Shown here one piece after another: positions 1-5,291 of a stretch of 6,781 nucleotides of DNA (positions within the stretch are counted from its first letter, which is position 1; each line of letters opens with the position of its first letter). The position numbers were made by a program, and so were the translations under genes. Origin of the DNA: Cyanobacteria bacterium M_surface_7_m2_037 (lineage in GTDB: Bacteria; Cyanobacteriota; Cyanobacteriia; PCC-6307; Cyanobiaceae). The notes under the pieces were generated by a model. That model had not been told where the DNA came from and did no database searches. It saw only the letters and a list, made by a program, of their open reading frames with translations. The stretch is from NCBI GenBank assembly GCA_016882585.1, contig VGPP01000090.1, positions 1 to 6,781 of the forward strand, written 5' to 3'.

Positions 1-479
1 AACACCTCAGCGACGATCAACTGGCGGATCTGCGCAACCGCGAACTGGGCTTTGTGTTTCAGCAGTTCCACCTGCTGCAGGAGCTCACGGCCCTCGAGAA
101 CGTGATGCTGCCGATGGTGTACGCCGGTGTGCCAGCAGAACGGCGCCGTGAACTCGGCATGGCCGCACTACAGCGCGTTGGATTAGGCGAGCGGCTGCAT
201 AACAAACCCAACCAGCTCTCCGGCGGCCAACAGCAGCGGGTGGCCGTGGCCCGCGCCATCATCAACAATCCCCATCTACTGCTGGCGGATGAACCCACCG
301 GCGCCCTCGATTCCCGCACCACGAAGGAGGTGCTGGATCTGTTTGATGAACTGCACCGCGAACAGGGGATGACGATCCTGTTGGTGACCCATGAACACGA
401 TGTGGCCGCCCGAGCCGAGCGCATCGTGCACTTTCACGATGGGCGCCTGGTGGACAGCGGCGCCGGCTCGCAGGCTTAG
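1..479 (+). CDS. ABC transporter ATP-binding protein, MacB/LolD/YknY type (5' partial)
   Basis: This is the C-terminal two thirds of an ATP-hydrolysing subunit of an ABC transporter; it would power a membrane permease at the cytoplasmic face. The reading frame is open from base 3, giving 158 visible residues. It has the Q-loop (FVFQQF, Gln at about residue 20), the signature LSGGQQQRVAVARA (about 72-85), Walker B LLLADEPTGALD with catalytic Glu at about 97, and the H-loop VTHEHD with His at about 130. The Walker A P-loop and roughly the first 70-75 residues lie before the window. The wording around the Q-loop and the TGALDS D-loop match the MacB/LolD/YknY exporters, which pair with FtsX-like permeases and act in lipoprotein or peptide/drug export. 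No permease is visible, so the substrate cannot be named. The TAG stop overlaps the stop of the convergent M23 gene. Family sure, substrate unknown. Confidence 0.93.
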   Translation, partial: HLSDDQLADLRNRELGFVFQQFHLLQELTALENVMLPMVYAGVPAERRRELGMAALQRVGLGERLHNKPNQLSGGQQQRVAVARAIINNPHLLLADEPTGALDSRTTKEVLDLFDELHREQGMTILLVTHEHDVAARAERIVHFHDGRLVDSGAGSQA

Positions 480-1630
480 GCCTTCGCTTGAGGCCGCTCC
501 AGGCTCTGCAGCAGCTGGCCCATCAACAGCGCGATCGCATCAGTGCCCTTGAGGCCGCTGCCGGGATCAAAGTCGCCCGGATCGATCGCCACCCAACCAC
601 CCGCCGCCGGCTCCCTGAGCTCGAAATGCAGGTGTGGCCCTGTGCTCAAGCCCGTGCTGCCCACACGGCCGATTACCTCGCCCTGGCGCACCACATCCCC
701 GGCTTTCACATAGAGCTCAGAGAGATGCCCGTAGAGGCTGCGGCGCAACGGCCGCTGGTGCTCCACCTCCACCGCCAAGCCATAGCCACCCGCCAAACCA
801 CTGCTCACCACCCTGCCGCTCAGAGCCGCCACCACCGGCGTGCCCTCCGGCGCCGCCAGATCTTCACCGGCATGGAGGCGCCAGGCCCCGAGCAGCGGAT
901 GCAGCCGCCAGCCAAAACCGCTGGTGTTCACCGCGCTGCCGATGATCGGCAGCAATAGACGGCGGTTGCCATTGCCCAGCACCGGCGCCGGCCGTGGCGT
1001 CACCCGGAACACGCTGGCCAGATTGAAGCTGCCGCCATTGCCAGCCAGCAGGGCCGACACCGGCACCGTGAGGGGTGGCAGGGGCATGCCATCGGCGCCG
1101 ATGCGTCCGCCCCAGGCGGTGTTGCCATCGCTGCCGCTGCGGCGGCCCCAACGCAGGGCGATGCCACCGCGGCACTCCTTGGCGGAGAGCGCCCCGCCCC
1201 GGCAGGCCTGCTGGAACGCCCCCACATCCAGGGGCGCCAGCGCTCCGCCGCCACCGCGCACCAGGTTGCGCTCGTTAGGGGTCACTACCCCCTGGCGCAC
1301 CAATTCATCGAGGGATTGATCGAAGCGCTTGGGTGCCGTGGCCGCACCACTCAGCCGGCTGGGATCCGGCCGCAGGGGAACAGCAGTGCTGCCCGGGGGA
1401 GGCAACAACGGCGCAACCGGAGCAGCATTCGGTGCTGCCGGCGCGGCATCGGGCTGAGCAGCCTCCAGCTGAGCCCAGGCCAGGCCTCCCCCCAGCAGCG
1501 CCGGCAGGGCAGCCAACAGGCTTAGGGGTTGGAGGCGAGGCAAGACGGCCCGGAACAAAGCGAAGCGAACTCTAGAAACGCCGCTGCAACACAACCACCG
1601 CGCTGCCGCGGCAAAGGCGAAGCCCCCCAT
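476..1630 (-). CDS. Exported M23-family metallopeptidase (LytM/peptidoglycan endopeptidase-like)
   Basis: Predicted zinc endopeptidase that cuts peptide cross-links of peptidoglycan, acting outside the cytoplasmic membrane. From the ATG at 1630 it has 384 residues. A hydrophobic stretch (about 37-53) ends in AWAQ, a likely signal-peptidase I site. A Pro/Ala-rich linker follows (about 55-85), then a region containing two cysteines (C143, C153), then the M23 domain (about 230-355). The zinc ligands are visible: HAGED (H253, D257) and HLHFE (H335), with the catalytic-site histidines in YGHLS (H302) and HLH (H333). The ATG start overlaps birA by 59 nt. TTG codons at 1558 or 1543 would give a shorter, more conventional signal peptide and sit just past the birA stop; I cannot decide between them, and none has a clear ribosome binding site. 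It is the last gene of the five-gene minus-strand cluster. Its TAA stop overlaps the ABC gene's TAG. All catalytic residues are present, so it should be an active enzyme and not a degenerate EnvC/NlpD-type activator. Confidence 0.9.
   Translation of the reverse strand: MGGFAFAAAARWLCCSGVSRVRFALFRAVLPRLQPLSLLAALPALLGGGLAWAQLEAAQPDAAPAAPNAAPVAPLLPPPGSTAVPLRPDPSRLSGAATAPKRFDQSLDELVRQGVVTPNERNLVRGGGGALAPLDVGAFQQACRGGALSAKECRGGIALRWGRRSGSDGNTAWGGRIGADGMPLPPLTVPVSALLAGNGGSFNLASVFRVTPRPAPVLGNGNRRLLLPIIGSAVNTSGFGWRLHPLLGAWRLHAGEDLAAPEGTPVVAALSGRVVSSGLAGGYGLAVEVEHQRPLRRSLYGHLSELYVKAGDVVRQGEVIGRVGSTGLSTGPHLHFELREPAAGGWVAIDPGDFDPGSGLKGTDAIALLMGQLLQSLERPQAKA
479..495. terminator. Possible hairpin at the convergent stop codons
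   Basis: Directly after the ABC gene's TAG, the sequence GGCCTTCGCTTGAGGCC can fold into a stem of five Watson-Crick pairs plus one G-T pair around a five-base loop. There is no T-run after it on either strand, so it is not a canonical intrinsic terminator, and in GC-rich DNA a stem this short can arise by chance. Its position at the meeting point of two converging transcripts is the only reason to list it. It lies within the last codons of the M23 gene. Confidence 0.25.
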
Positions 1631-2321
1631 TGGACTCAAGGCCGGCCACCGCCCAGCGCTCGCCCTGGTGCTCCAGCCACTCCGGCCTGTGGAGGCGCTG
1701 CTCGGCCTGACGCCGCACCAATTCGGGCTGATCGCACGCGGCCGCGGCCCACTCCAGCCCACGCAGCACCCGGGCTGCGAGGCACGCCGGCTGCGCCAGC
1801 GGGTGCCGGCCCAGAGCATCTGCCACGTTGATCGCCCCAGCGGGCACGCGGTTCAGCCCATTGAGGCCCACCCCCAGCTGGGCGTAGCGCACCCGGCCGC
1901 CGCGCCAGCGCAACCGTGGCAAGATTCCGGCGAGCTTGCGGCCATCGATGAACAGATCATTGGGCCACTTGATCTGAGGCTTCAGCCCGAGTGCCTCCAG
2001 TTGCAGCGCAATCCCCAGCGCCGCCGCCAGGGCCAGCGACGCCGCTTCCGCAGGCTCAGTCGGCCAGGGCAGGGCCGCACTCATCCACACACCCCCTGGC
2101 GGCGACTGCCACACCCGGCCCTGCTGCCCATGGCCATGGCGCTGCTGCTGCGCCAGCACCGCCAGTGGCGGCTGGGCCCCAGCCGCAAGCCAGCGCTCCA
2201 ACTCGAGTTCGGTGCTGGCGCACACCGGCAGCACCCGCAGCCGCCAAGCCAGCGGTTGATCGGCCGGCAGCTGCCGCAGGGCAGCGGCAATCGCTGCGGC
2301 TCTCAGAGCTGAGCCAGCCAA
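1572..2321 (-). CDS. birA: Biotin--[acetyl-CoA-carboxylase] ligase, monofunctional
   Basis: Cytoplasmic enzyme that makes biotinyl-5'-AMP from biotin and ATP and transfers biotin to the carrier lysine of biotin enzymes, chiefly the BCCP subunit of acetyl-CoA carboxylase in fatty-acid synthesis. The 249 residues hold only the catalytic and C-terminal domains. There is no N-terminal helix-turn-helix, so it should not act as the biotin repressor known from E. coli. Visible motifs are the biotin-site CASTE (34-38), the glycine-rich loop GHGQQGR (63-69), KWPNDL (118-123) with RKLAG (128-132, Lys129), and GVGLN (150-154). The loop departs from the usual GRGRxGR: the positions matching E. coli R116, R118 and R119 are His, Gln and Gln, while R121 is kept as R69. 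The start is a TTG, 19 nt inside the aminotransferase gene. No ATG lies near, and the next GTG would cut into the fold. It precedes the M23 gene with an overlap if that gene starts at its ATG. Confidence 0.92.
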   Translation of the reverse strand: MAGSALRAAAIAAALRQLPADQPLAWRLRVLPVCASTELELERWLAAGAQPPLAVLAQQQRHGHGQQGRVWQSPPGGVWMSAALPWPTEPAEAASLALAAALGIALQLEALGLKPQIKWPNDLFIDGRKLAGILPRLRWRGGRVRYAQLGVGLNGLNRVPAGAINVADALGRHPLAQPACLAARVLRGLEWAAAACDQPELVRRQAEQRLHRPEWLEHQGERWAVAGLESNGGLRLCRGSAVVVLQRRF

Positions 2322-3523
2322 GCCGCCATCCGCTGAGCGCCCGCCTCCAGCTCTTCGATTGGATGCACCAGCGCCAAGCGGGCATACCCCTCACCACCCG
2401 CACCAAAGCCATTGCCTGGGGTGAGGCACACCCCCGTGGCTTCCAGCAGCCGGGCGCAGAACTGCTCGGAATCCAGCCCCGCGGCGCGGGCACGCTCCGG
2501 CAGCTCCAGCCACAGGTACAGCGCCATCGAGGGGAGCCGCACGGGCCAGCCAGCCTGCTGCAGCACCGCCGCCATCCGATCGCGCCGTTCGCGGTAGATC
2601 GGCTTGATGCGCTCCGGCCAATCGCCGGCCTGCTCCAAGGCCGCGATGGCACCCGCCTGCAGGGCGGTGCTCTGATTGAAATCCACCACCCCCTTCAGCT
2701 GGCGCAGCGCCGTGATCAAGGGCTCAGCGCCAATGGCGAAGGCGATGCGGTAGCCCCCCAGGCACCAGCCCTTGGAAAACGAGAAAAACTCAATCCCGCA
2801 CTGCCGCCAGAGCGGCGAGCGCAGCAGGGCTGGAGCCTCACCCTCGAGAGCCAGATCCACGTAGGGGTTGTCGTGGGCGAACACCACGCCGTGGCGCACG
2901 GCGCGCTCGGCTGCCTCATCCACCCAGGCCTGCTGGCCCGTGGTGGCGGTGGGGTTGTGGGGGAAGCCCAGCACCATCAGTTTGAGGGCATCCCAGGCGC
3001 TGGTGCTGATCTGATCGAAGCGGGGCGCAAAACCCAGAGCCGGATCAAGGTTGAGGAACTTCGGCTCGGCGGAGGCGAGGCGCAAACCGCCGAGATGGGA
3101 GGGGTAATAGGGATCGAGCAGCAGCGCCGGATCACCCGGGTTGAGCACAGCCAGGGGAAGGTGAGCAGTGCCCTCCTGGGAGCCCACCAGCAACAACACC
3201 TCACGCTCCGGATCCACCGCAACCCCGAAGCGCCGCTGCGCCCAGGCGGCAACCGCCTCGCGAAACAGCAGGGTGGCGCCATGCAAGCAATAGGCCGCAC
3301 TCTCAGGCCGGCCTAATTGATCGCGGATCGCCTGGATCGCCGCTTCAGGCGGCTGCAGATCGGTGGACCCGAGCGAGAGATCCAACAGAGCCGGCAAGCC
3401 CGCTGCACCAGCGCCGGCCCGGTAGGCCTGTTTGCGCTGATCGTTGCGGGCGAACACGCCGCTGCCCAAGGCAGCAACCCGCTCCGAGCGATGCAGAGCC
3501 GGCAGCGCCTCAGAGTTGGGCAT
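2303..3523 (-). CDS. PLP-dependent aminotransferase, class I/II (fold type I)
   Basis: Pyridoxal-phosphate enzyme moving an amino group between an amino acid and a 2-oxo acid. It has 406 residues, usual for the family. Visible landmarks are GSQEGTAHL (114-122, phosphate-binding turn), DPYYP (137-141), the NPT motif (Asn190), the D-x-x-Y pair Asp218/Tyr221 that contacts the PLP ring, the Schiff-base lysine Lys251 in SFSKGWCLGGYRIAF with Arg259 for the phosphate, and Arg382 for the substrate carboxylate. The GSxEGxAHL stretch recalls aminotransferases annotated as DapC/DapL-like or alanine/aspartate-type. It does not look like the cyanobacterial LL-diaminopimelate aminotransferase as I remember it, which has a different N-terminus and a KGYGPxQGY segment. 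The substrate therefore stays open. It starts at an ATG that overlaps the thioredoxin stop region by 14 nt, and its own 3' end overlaps birA by 19 nt. That arrangement suggests translational coupling within the cluster. Confidence 0.9.
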   Translation of the reverse strand: MPNSEALPALHRSERVAALGSGVFARNDQRKQAYRAGAGAAGLPALLDLSLGSTDLQPPEAAIQAIRDQLGRPESAAYCLHGATLLFREAVAAWAQRRFGVAVDPEREVLLLVGSQEGTAHLPLAVLNPGDPALLLDPYYPSHLGGLRLASAEPKFLNLDPALGFAPRFDQISTSAWDALKLMVLGFPHNPTATTGQQAWVDEAAERAVRHGVVFAHDNPYVDLALEGEAPALLRSPLWRQCGIEFFSFSKGWCLGGYRIAFAIGAEPLITALRQLKGVVDFNQSTALQAGAIAALEQAGDWPERIKPIYRERRDRMAAVLQQAGWPVRLPSMALYLWLELPERARAAGLDSEQFCARLLEATGVCLTPGNGFGAGGEGYARLALVHPIEELEAGAQRMAAWLAQL

Positions 3524-3830
3524 CCAGGAAGGCCTTGAGCTGGGGTTGAGCCATGGCGCCTTCGTGGCGTGCCACTTCTTGGCCGTTCTTGAAGATCACC
3601 AGGGTGGGCAAGCCCTGAATCCCCATCTGATCGCGGGCCGTGGGGTTGGGATCAGCCTCCAGCTTGCCCACGGCCAACCGGCCGGCGTATTCACCAGCGG
3701 CCCAATCCATCATCGGGGCCATCAAGCGGCAGGGCCCACACCACTCGGCCCACACATCCACCAGCACCGGCGTGGCGGCATCCAGCACCTCGGCCTGGAA
3801 GTTGGCATCGGTGAGGTGCAGAACAGACAC
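3510..3830 (-). CDS. Thioredoxin, x-type/TrxB-like
   Basis: Small soluble dithiol oxidoreductase that reduces disulfides in target proteins. With the GTG start at 3830 it has 106 residues, the normal thioredoxin length. It shows the WCGPC active site in VWAEWCGPCRLMAP, the buried acid in LVDVWA, the cis-proline in GLPT, and the FKNG turn. The words RLMAP, KLEADPNP and HEGAMAQPQL resemble the cyanobacterial/plastid x-type thioredoxin (Synechocystis TrxB as I recall it) more than the m-type TrxA. The GTG start gives an N-terminus (SVLHLTDANFQ) that lines up with x-type proteins. A TTG at 3842 would add four residues. Neither has a clear Shine-Dalgarno sequence. It lies 32 nt after the vipp1 stop (20 nt with the TTG start), and its TGA is 14 nt inside the aminotransferase gene. 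x-type thioredoxins are known as efficient electron donors to peroxiredoxins, so an antioxidant role is likely, by inference. Confidence 0.93.
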   Translation of the reverse strand: MSVLHLTDANFQAEVLDAATPVLVDVWAEWCGPCRLMAPMMDWAAGEYAGRLAVGKLEADPNPTARDQMGIQGLPTLVIFKNGQEVARHEGAMAQPQLKAFLDAQL

Positions 3831-3862
3831 GGCGGCAGTCAACGCTGCGGCGATTGTATGGA

Positions 3863-4630
3863 TCAGAGCTTGTCGATCGAGCGCTTCAGCTCCTCGAGCT
3901 CCGCATCCACCTCCTCCACCTTCACGGGTTGCACCGCACCGCCAGCCTCTGGCAGTGCCGCCGCCGGAGCGGTGCCGGCCAGCTTGCCCTTCAGGGCGGC
4001 CAGCTCGTCATCCACCTCAGGCGCACCCTCGAGGGCCGCGAACTGACTCTCCAGATCCGCACCCGCCAGCTCAGCGGCGGCCTGACTGCGGGCCTCGAGG
4101 CTCTGCACCTTCTCCTCCATCCGCTCGAAGGCGGCCATGGAGCTGTTGGTGCCGAGGTTGCCCACAGCGCTCTGCAGTTGCTCCTGGGCCTGAGCCGCCT
4201 GGGCCCGGGCCTTGAGCATGTCTTTTTTGGTTTTGGCCTCGGCGATCTTGCTCTCGAGCTTCACCAGGCTCTGCTTGAGCTGCTCCACCTGGCCGGCCTG
4301 GCTCTGCAGCTGGGTGTTCAGGGCTGTGGCGGTGTCCTGGCAGGTTTTGCGGCGGCCAAGGGCTTCACGAGCCAGGTCTTCCTCGCCCTTTTTGAGCGCC
4401 AGCTCGGCCCGCTCGTACCAGGTTTGGGCCTGGGCTTCAGCTTGCTCGGCCTGGTTCTGGATGCGCTTCTGGCTGGCGATGGCGGTGGCCACGGCCTGGC
4501 GCAGCTTCACCAGGTCGGCCTGCATGTCAGCCACCGACTGATCGAGGATCTTGGCCGGATCCTCCATGGCCCCCACCACGGCGTTGGCGTTCGCGCGCAC
4601 CAGACGGCTGAGGCGATCAAAAAAGCCCAT
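3863..4630 (-). CDS. vipp1: Vipp1/IM30, PspA-family membrane-remodelling protein
   Basis: Peripheral membrane protein of the bacterial ESCRT-III-like family. In cyanobacteria and chloroplasts it forms large rings and rods on the thylakoid and cytoplasmic membranes and supports thylakoid formation and repair. The 255-residue product begins with the amphipathic helix MGFFDRLSRLVRANANAVV (1-19), which binds membrane. The EDPAKILDQ segment and a long, almost glycine-free, Ala/Gln/Glu/Lys-rich coiled coil follow (about 25-155). Then come the conserved FERMEEKV (168-175), SQAAAELAG (182-190) and DDELAALK (207-214). An Ala/Pro linker (about 217-237) and a final short helix VEEVDAELEELKRSIDKL complete the chain. 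That extra C-terminal helix separates Vipp1 from PspA. The ATG at 4630 is the start: the reading frame runs further upstream, but that part has no family resemblance. One cysteine (C97) is present. It is the first gene of the five-gene cluster and diverges from the DUF721 gene across 88 bp. Confidence 0.95.
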   Translation of the reverse strand: MGFFDRLSRLVRANANAVVGAMEDPAKILDQSVADMQADLVKLRQAVATAIASQKRIQNQAEQAEAQAQTWYERAELALKKGEEDLAREALGRRKTCQDTATALNTQLQSQAGQVEQLKQSLVKLESKIAEAKTKKDMLKARAQAAQAQEQLQSAVGNLGTNSSMAAFERMEEKVQSLEARSQAAAELAGADLESQFAALEGAPEVDDELAALKGKLAGTAPAAALPEAGGAVQPVKVEEVDAELEELKRSIDKL

Positions 4631-4718
4631 GGCTTGGGATACGGGGCAGGCGACGAGGCTAACCAGTGCCCGCCGCAGCGGCACAGCGTGATTGCCGCAT
4701 CTCCCGTAGCGTTGAACC
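4631..4718. promoter_or_regulatory. Divergent intergenic region between vipp1 and the DUF721 gene
   Basis: These 88 bp separate the two outward-facing start codons and must hold the promoter of the vipp1 cluster and probably that of the DUF721 gene. I see no convincing pair of -35 and -10 boxes. The best vipp1-strand candidate is the weak TAGCCT at about 4657-4662 without a good -35 partner. There is no strong Shine-Dalgarno sequence before either ATG. The assignment rests on gene orientation. Confidence 0.45.
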
Positions 4719-5273
4719 ATGCCAGCCGCTCCCCGCAACCAAACCCGGCGCCAGGGCAGCGTGAACCTGCTTGTGCCGCCGCCGCGGCCACCGCTGCAAA
4801 CCGTGGTGGGCTGCCTGGAGCAGCTGCAGCGGCAGTGGCAACGCGACGAAAACCTGGCGGCCCTGTGGCAGGCCTGGCCCAAGATCGCCGGCGCCCAACT
4901 CGCCCCCCATTGCCGGCCGCTGCGGCTGCAGGGCGGGCGATTGGTGGTGGGCGCCAGCCATCCCCAATGGCTGCAAGCGCTGCGCTTCAACAAACACCGC
5001 TTGCTCGGCGCCCTGCGCGGCGCTGGTTTTTCGGTGAAGGATCTGGTGCTGCAGCAGCATCAAGCCACTTCCTTGCCCCCCTTCGGCAGTGATGAGGAGG
5101 CGCAGGTGTGGGCGCACCACCCCAGCCGTGTGGATGTATTCGGCATGGCCAGTTGCCCCAACTGCCAGCGTCCAGCGCCAGGCGGAGAACTGCAGCGCTG
5201 GGGGCACTGCAGCTTCTGCCAACGCGAACGGATGGACAACGGCGTGGCCATGGGCACACCCGCCGACAACTGA
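4719..5273 (+). CDS. DUF721/DciA-like protein with C-terminal zinc-ribbon-like tail
   Basis: Member of the DUF721 family, which includes DciA, the ancestral loader or operator of the replicative helicase DnaB. The 184-residue product has a basic, proline-rich start (1-25), then the DUF721 core (about 26-112). The core shows the family pattern: W50-x-x-WPKIAG, then LAPHCRPLRLQGGRLVVGAS, then PQWLQALRFNKHRLLGAL. A linker leads to a tail with two CxxC pairs, CPNC (C146, C149) and CSFC (C164, C167), 14 residues apart, which suggests a bound zinc ion. That tail is absent from the DciA proteins I know from proteobacteria. The gene stands alone on the plus strand, divergent from vipp1 and convergent with the glycosyltransferase 18 bp downstream. 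The ATG at 4719 is the natural start. DUF721 membership is fairly sure; a role in helicase loading is inferred from the family, and a DNA- or RNA-binding protein of another role remains possible. Confidence 0.85.
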   Translation: MPAAPRNQTRRQGSVNLLVPPPRPPLQTVVGCLEQLQRQWQRDENLAALWQAWPKIAGAQLAPHCRPLRLQGGRLVVGASHPQWLQALRFNKHRLLGALRGAGFSVKDLVLQQHQATSLPPFGSDEEAQVWAHHPSRVDVFGMASCPNCQRPAPGGELQRWGHCSFCQRERMDNGVAMGTPADN

Positions 5274-5291
5274 AAAACCGTCTCAGCTAGC

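Noticed and set aside
531..538. GCGATCGC, the cyanobacterial HIP1 octamer
   Set aside because: I see only one perfect copy, which is near chance for GC-rich DNA of this length; it lies inside the M23 gene and does not support HIP1 enrichment.
1991..3316. A 441-codon open frame on the plus strand opposite birA and the aminotransferase
   Set aside because: It is antisense to two well-supported genes, has low-complexity Pro/Ala/Gln/Arg-rich composition, and shows no recognisable domain. Long shadow frames are expected in GC-rich coding DNA.
4221..4228. A6G run in vipp1 (minus strand) as a possible frameshift site
   Set aside because: The codons are AAA AAA GAC, so the heptamer is not in the A-AAA-AAG phase needed for -1 slippage, and the zero frame already encodes the complete protein.
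4631..4993. Upstream extension of the vipp1 frame to a TTG at 4993
   Set aside because: The extra 121 codons run over the divergent DUF721 gene and have no family resemblance, whereas the ATG at 4630 gives the canonical MGFFDRLSR start.
3854..5092. A 412-codon plus-strand frame across vipp1 and into the DUF721 gene
   Set aside because: It mirrors the Vipp1 coiled coil as Leu/Gly/His-rich sequence and overlaps the clearly better DUF721 frame; it is a shadow frame.
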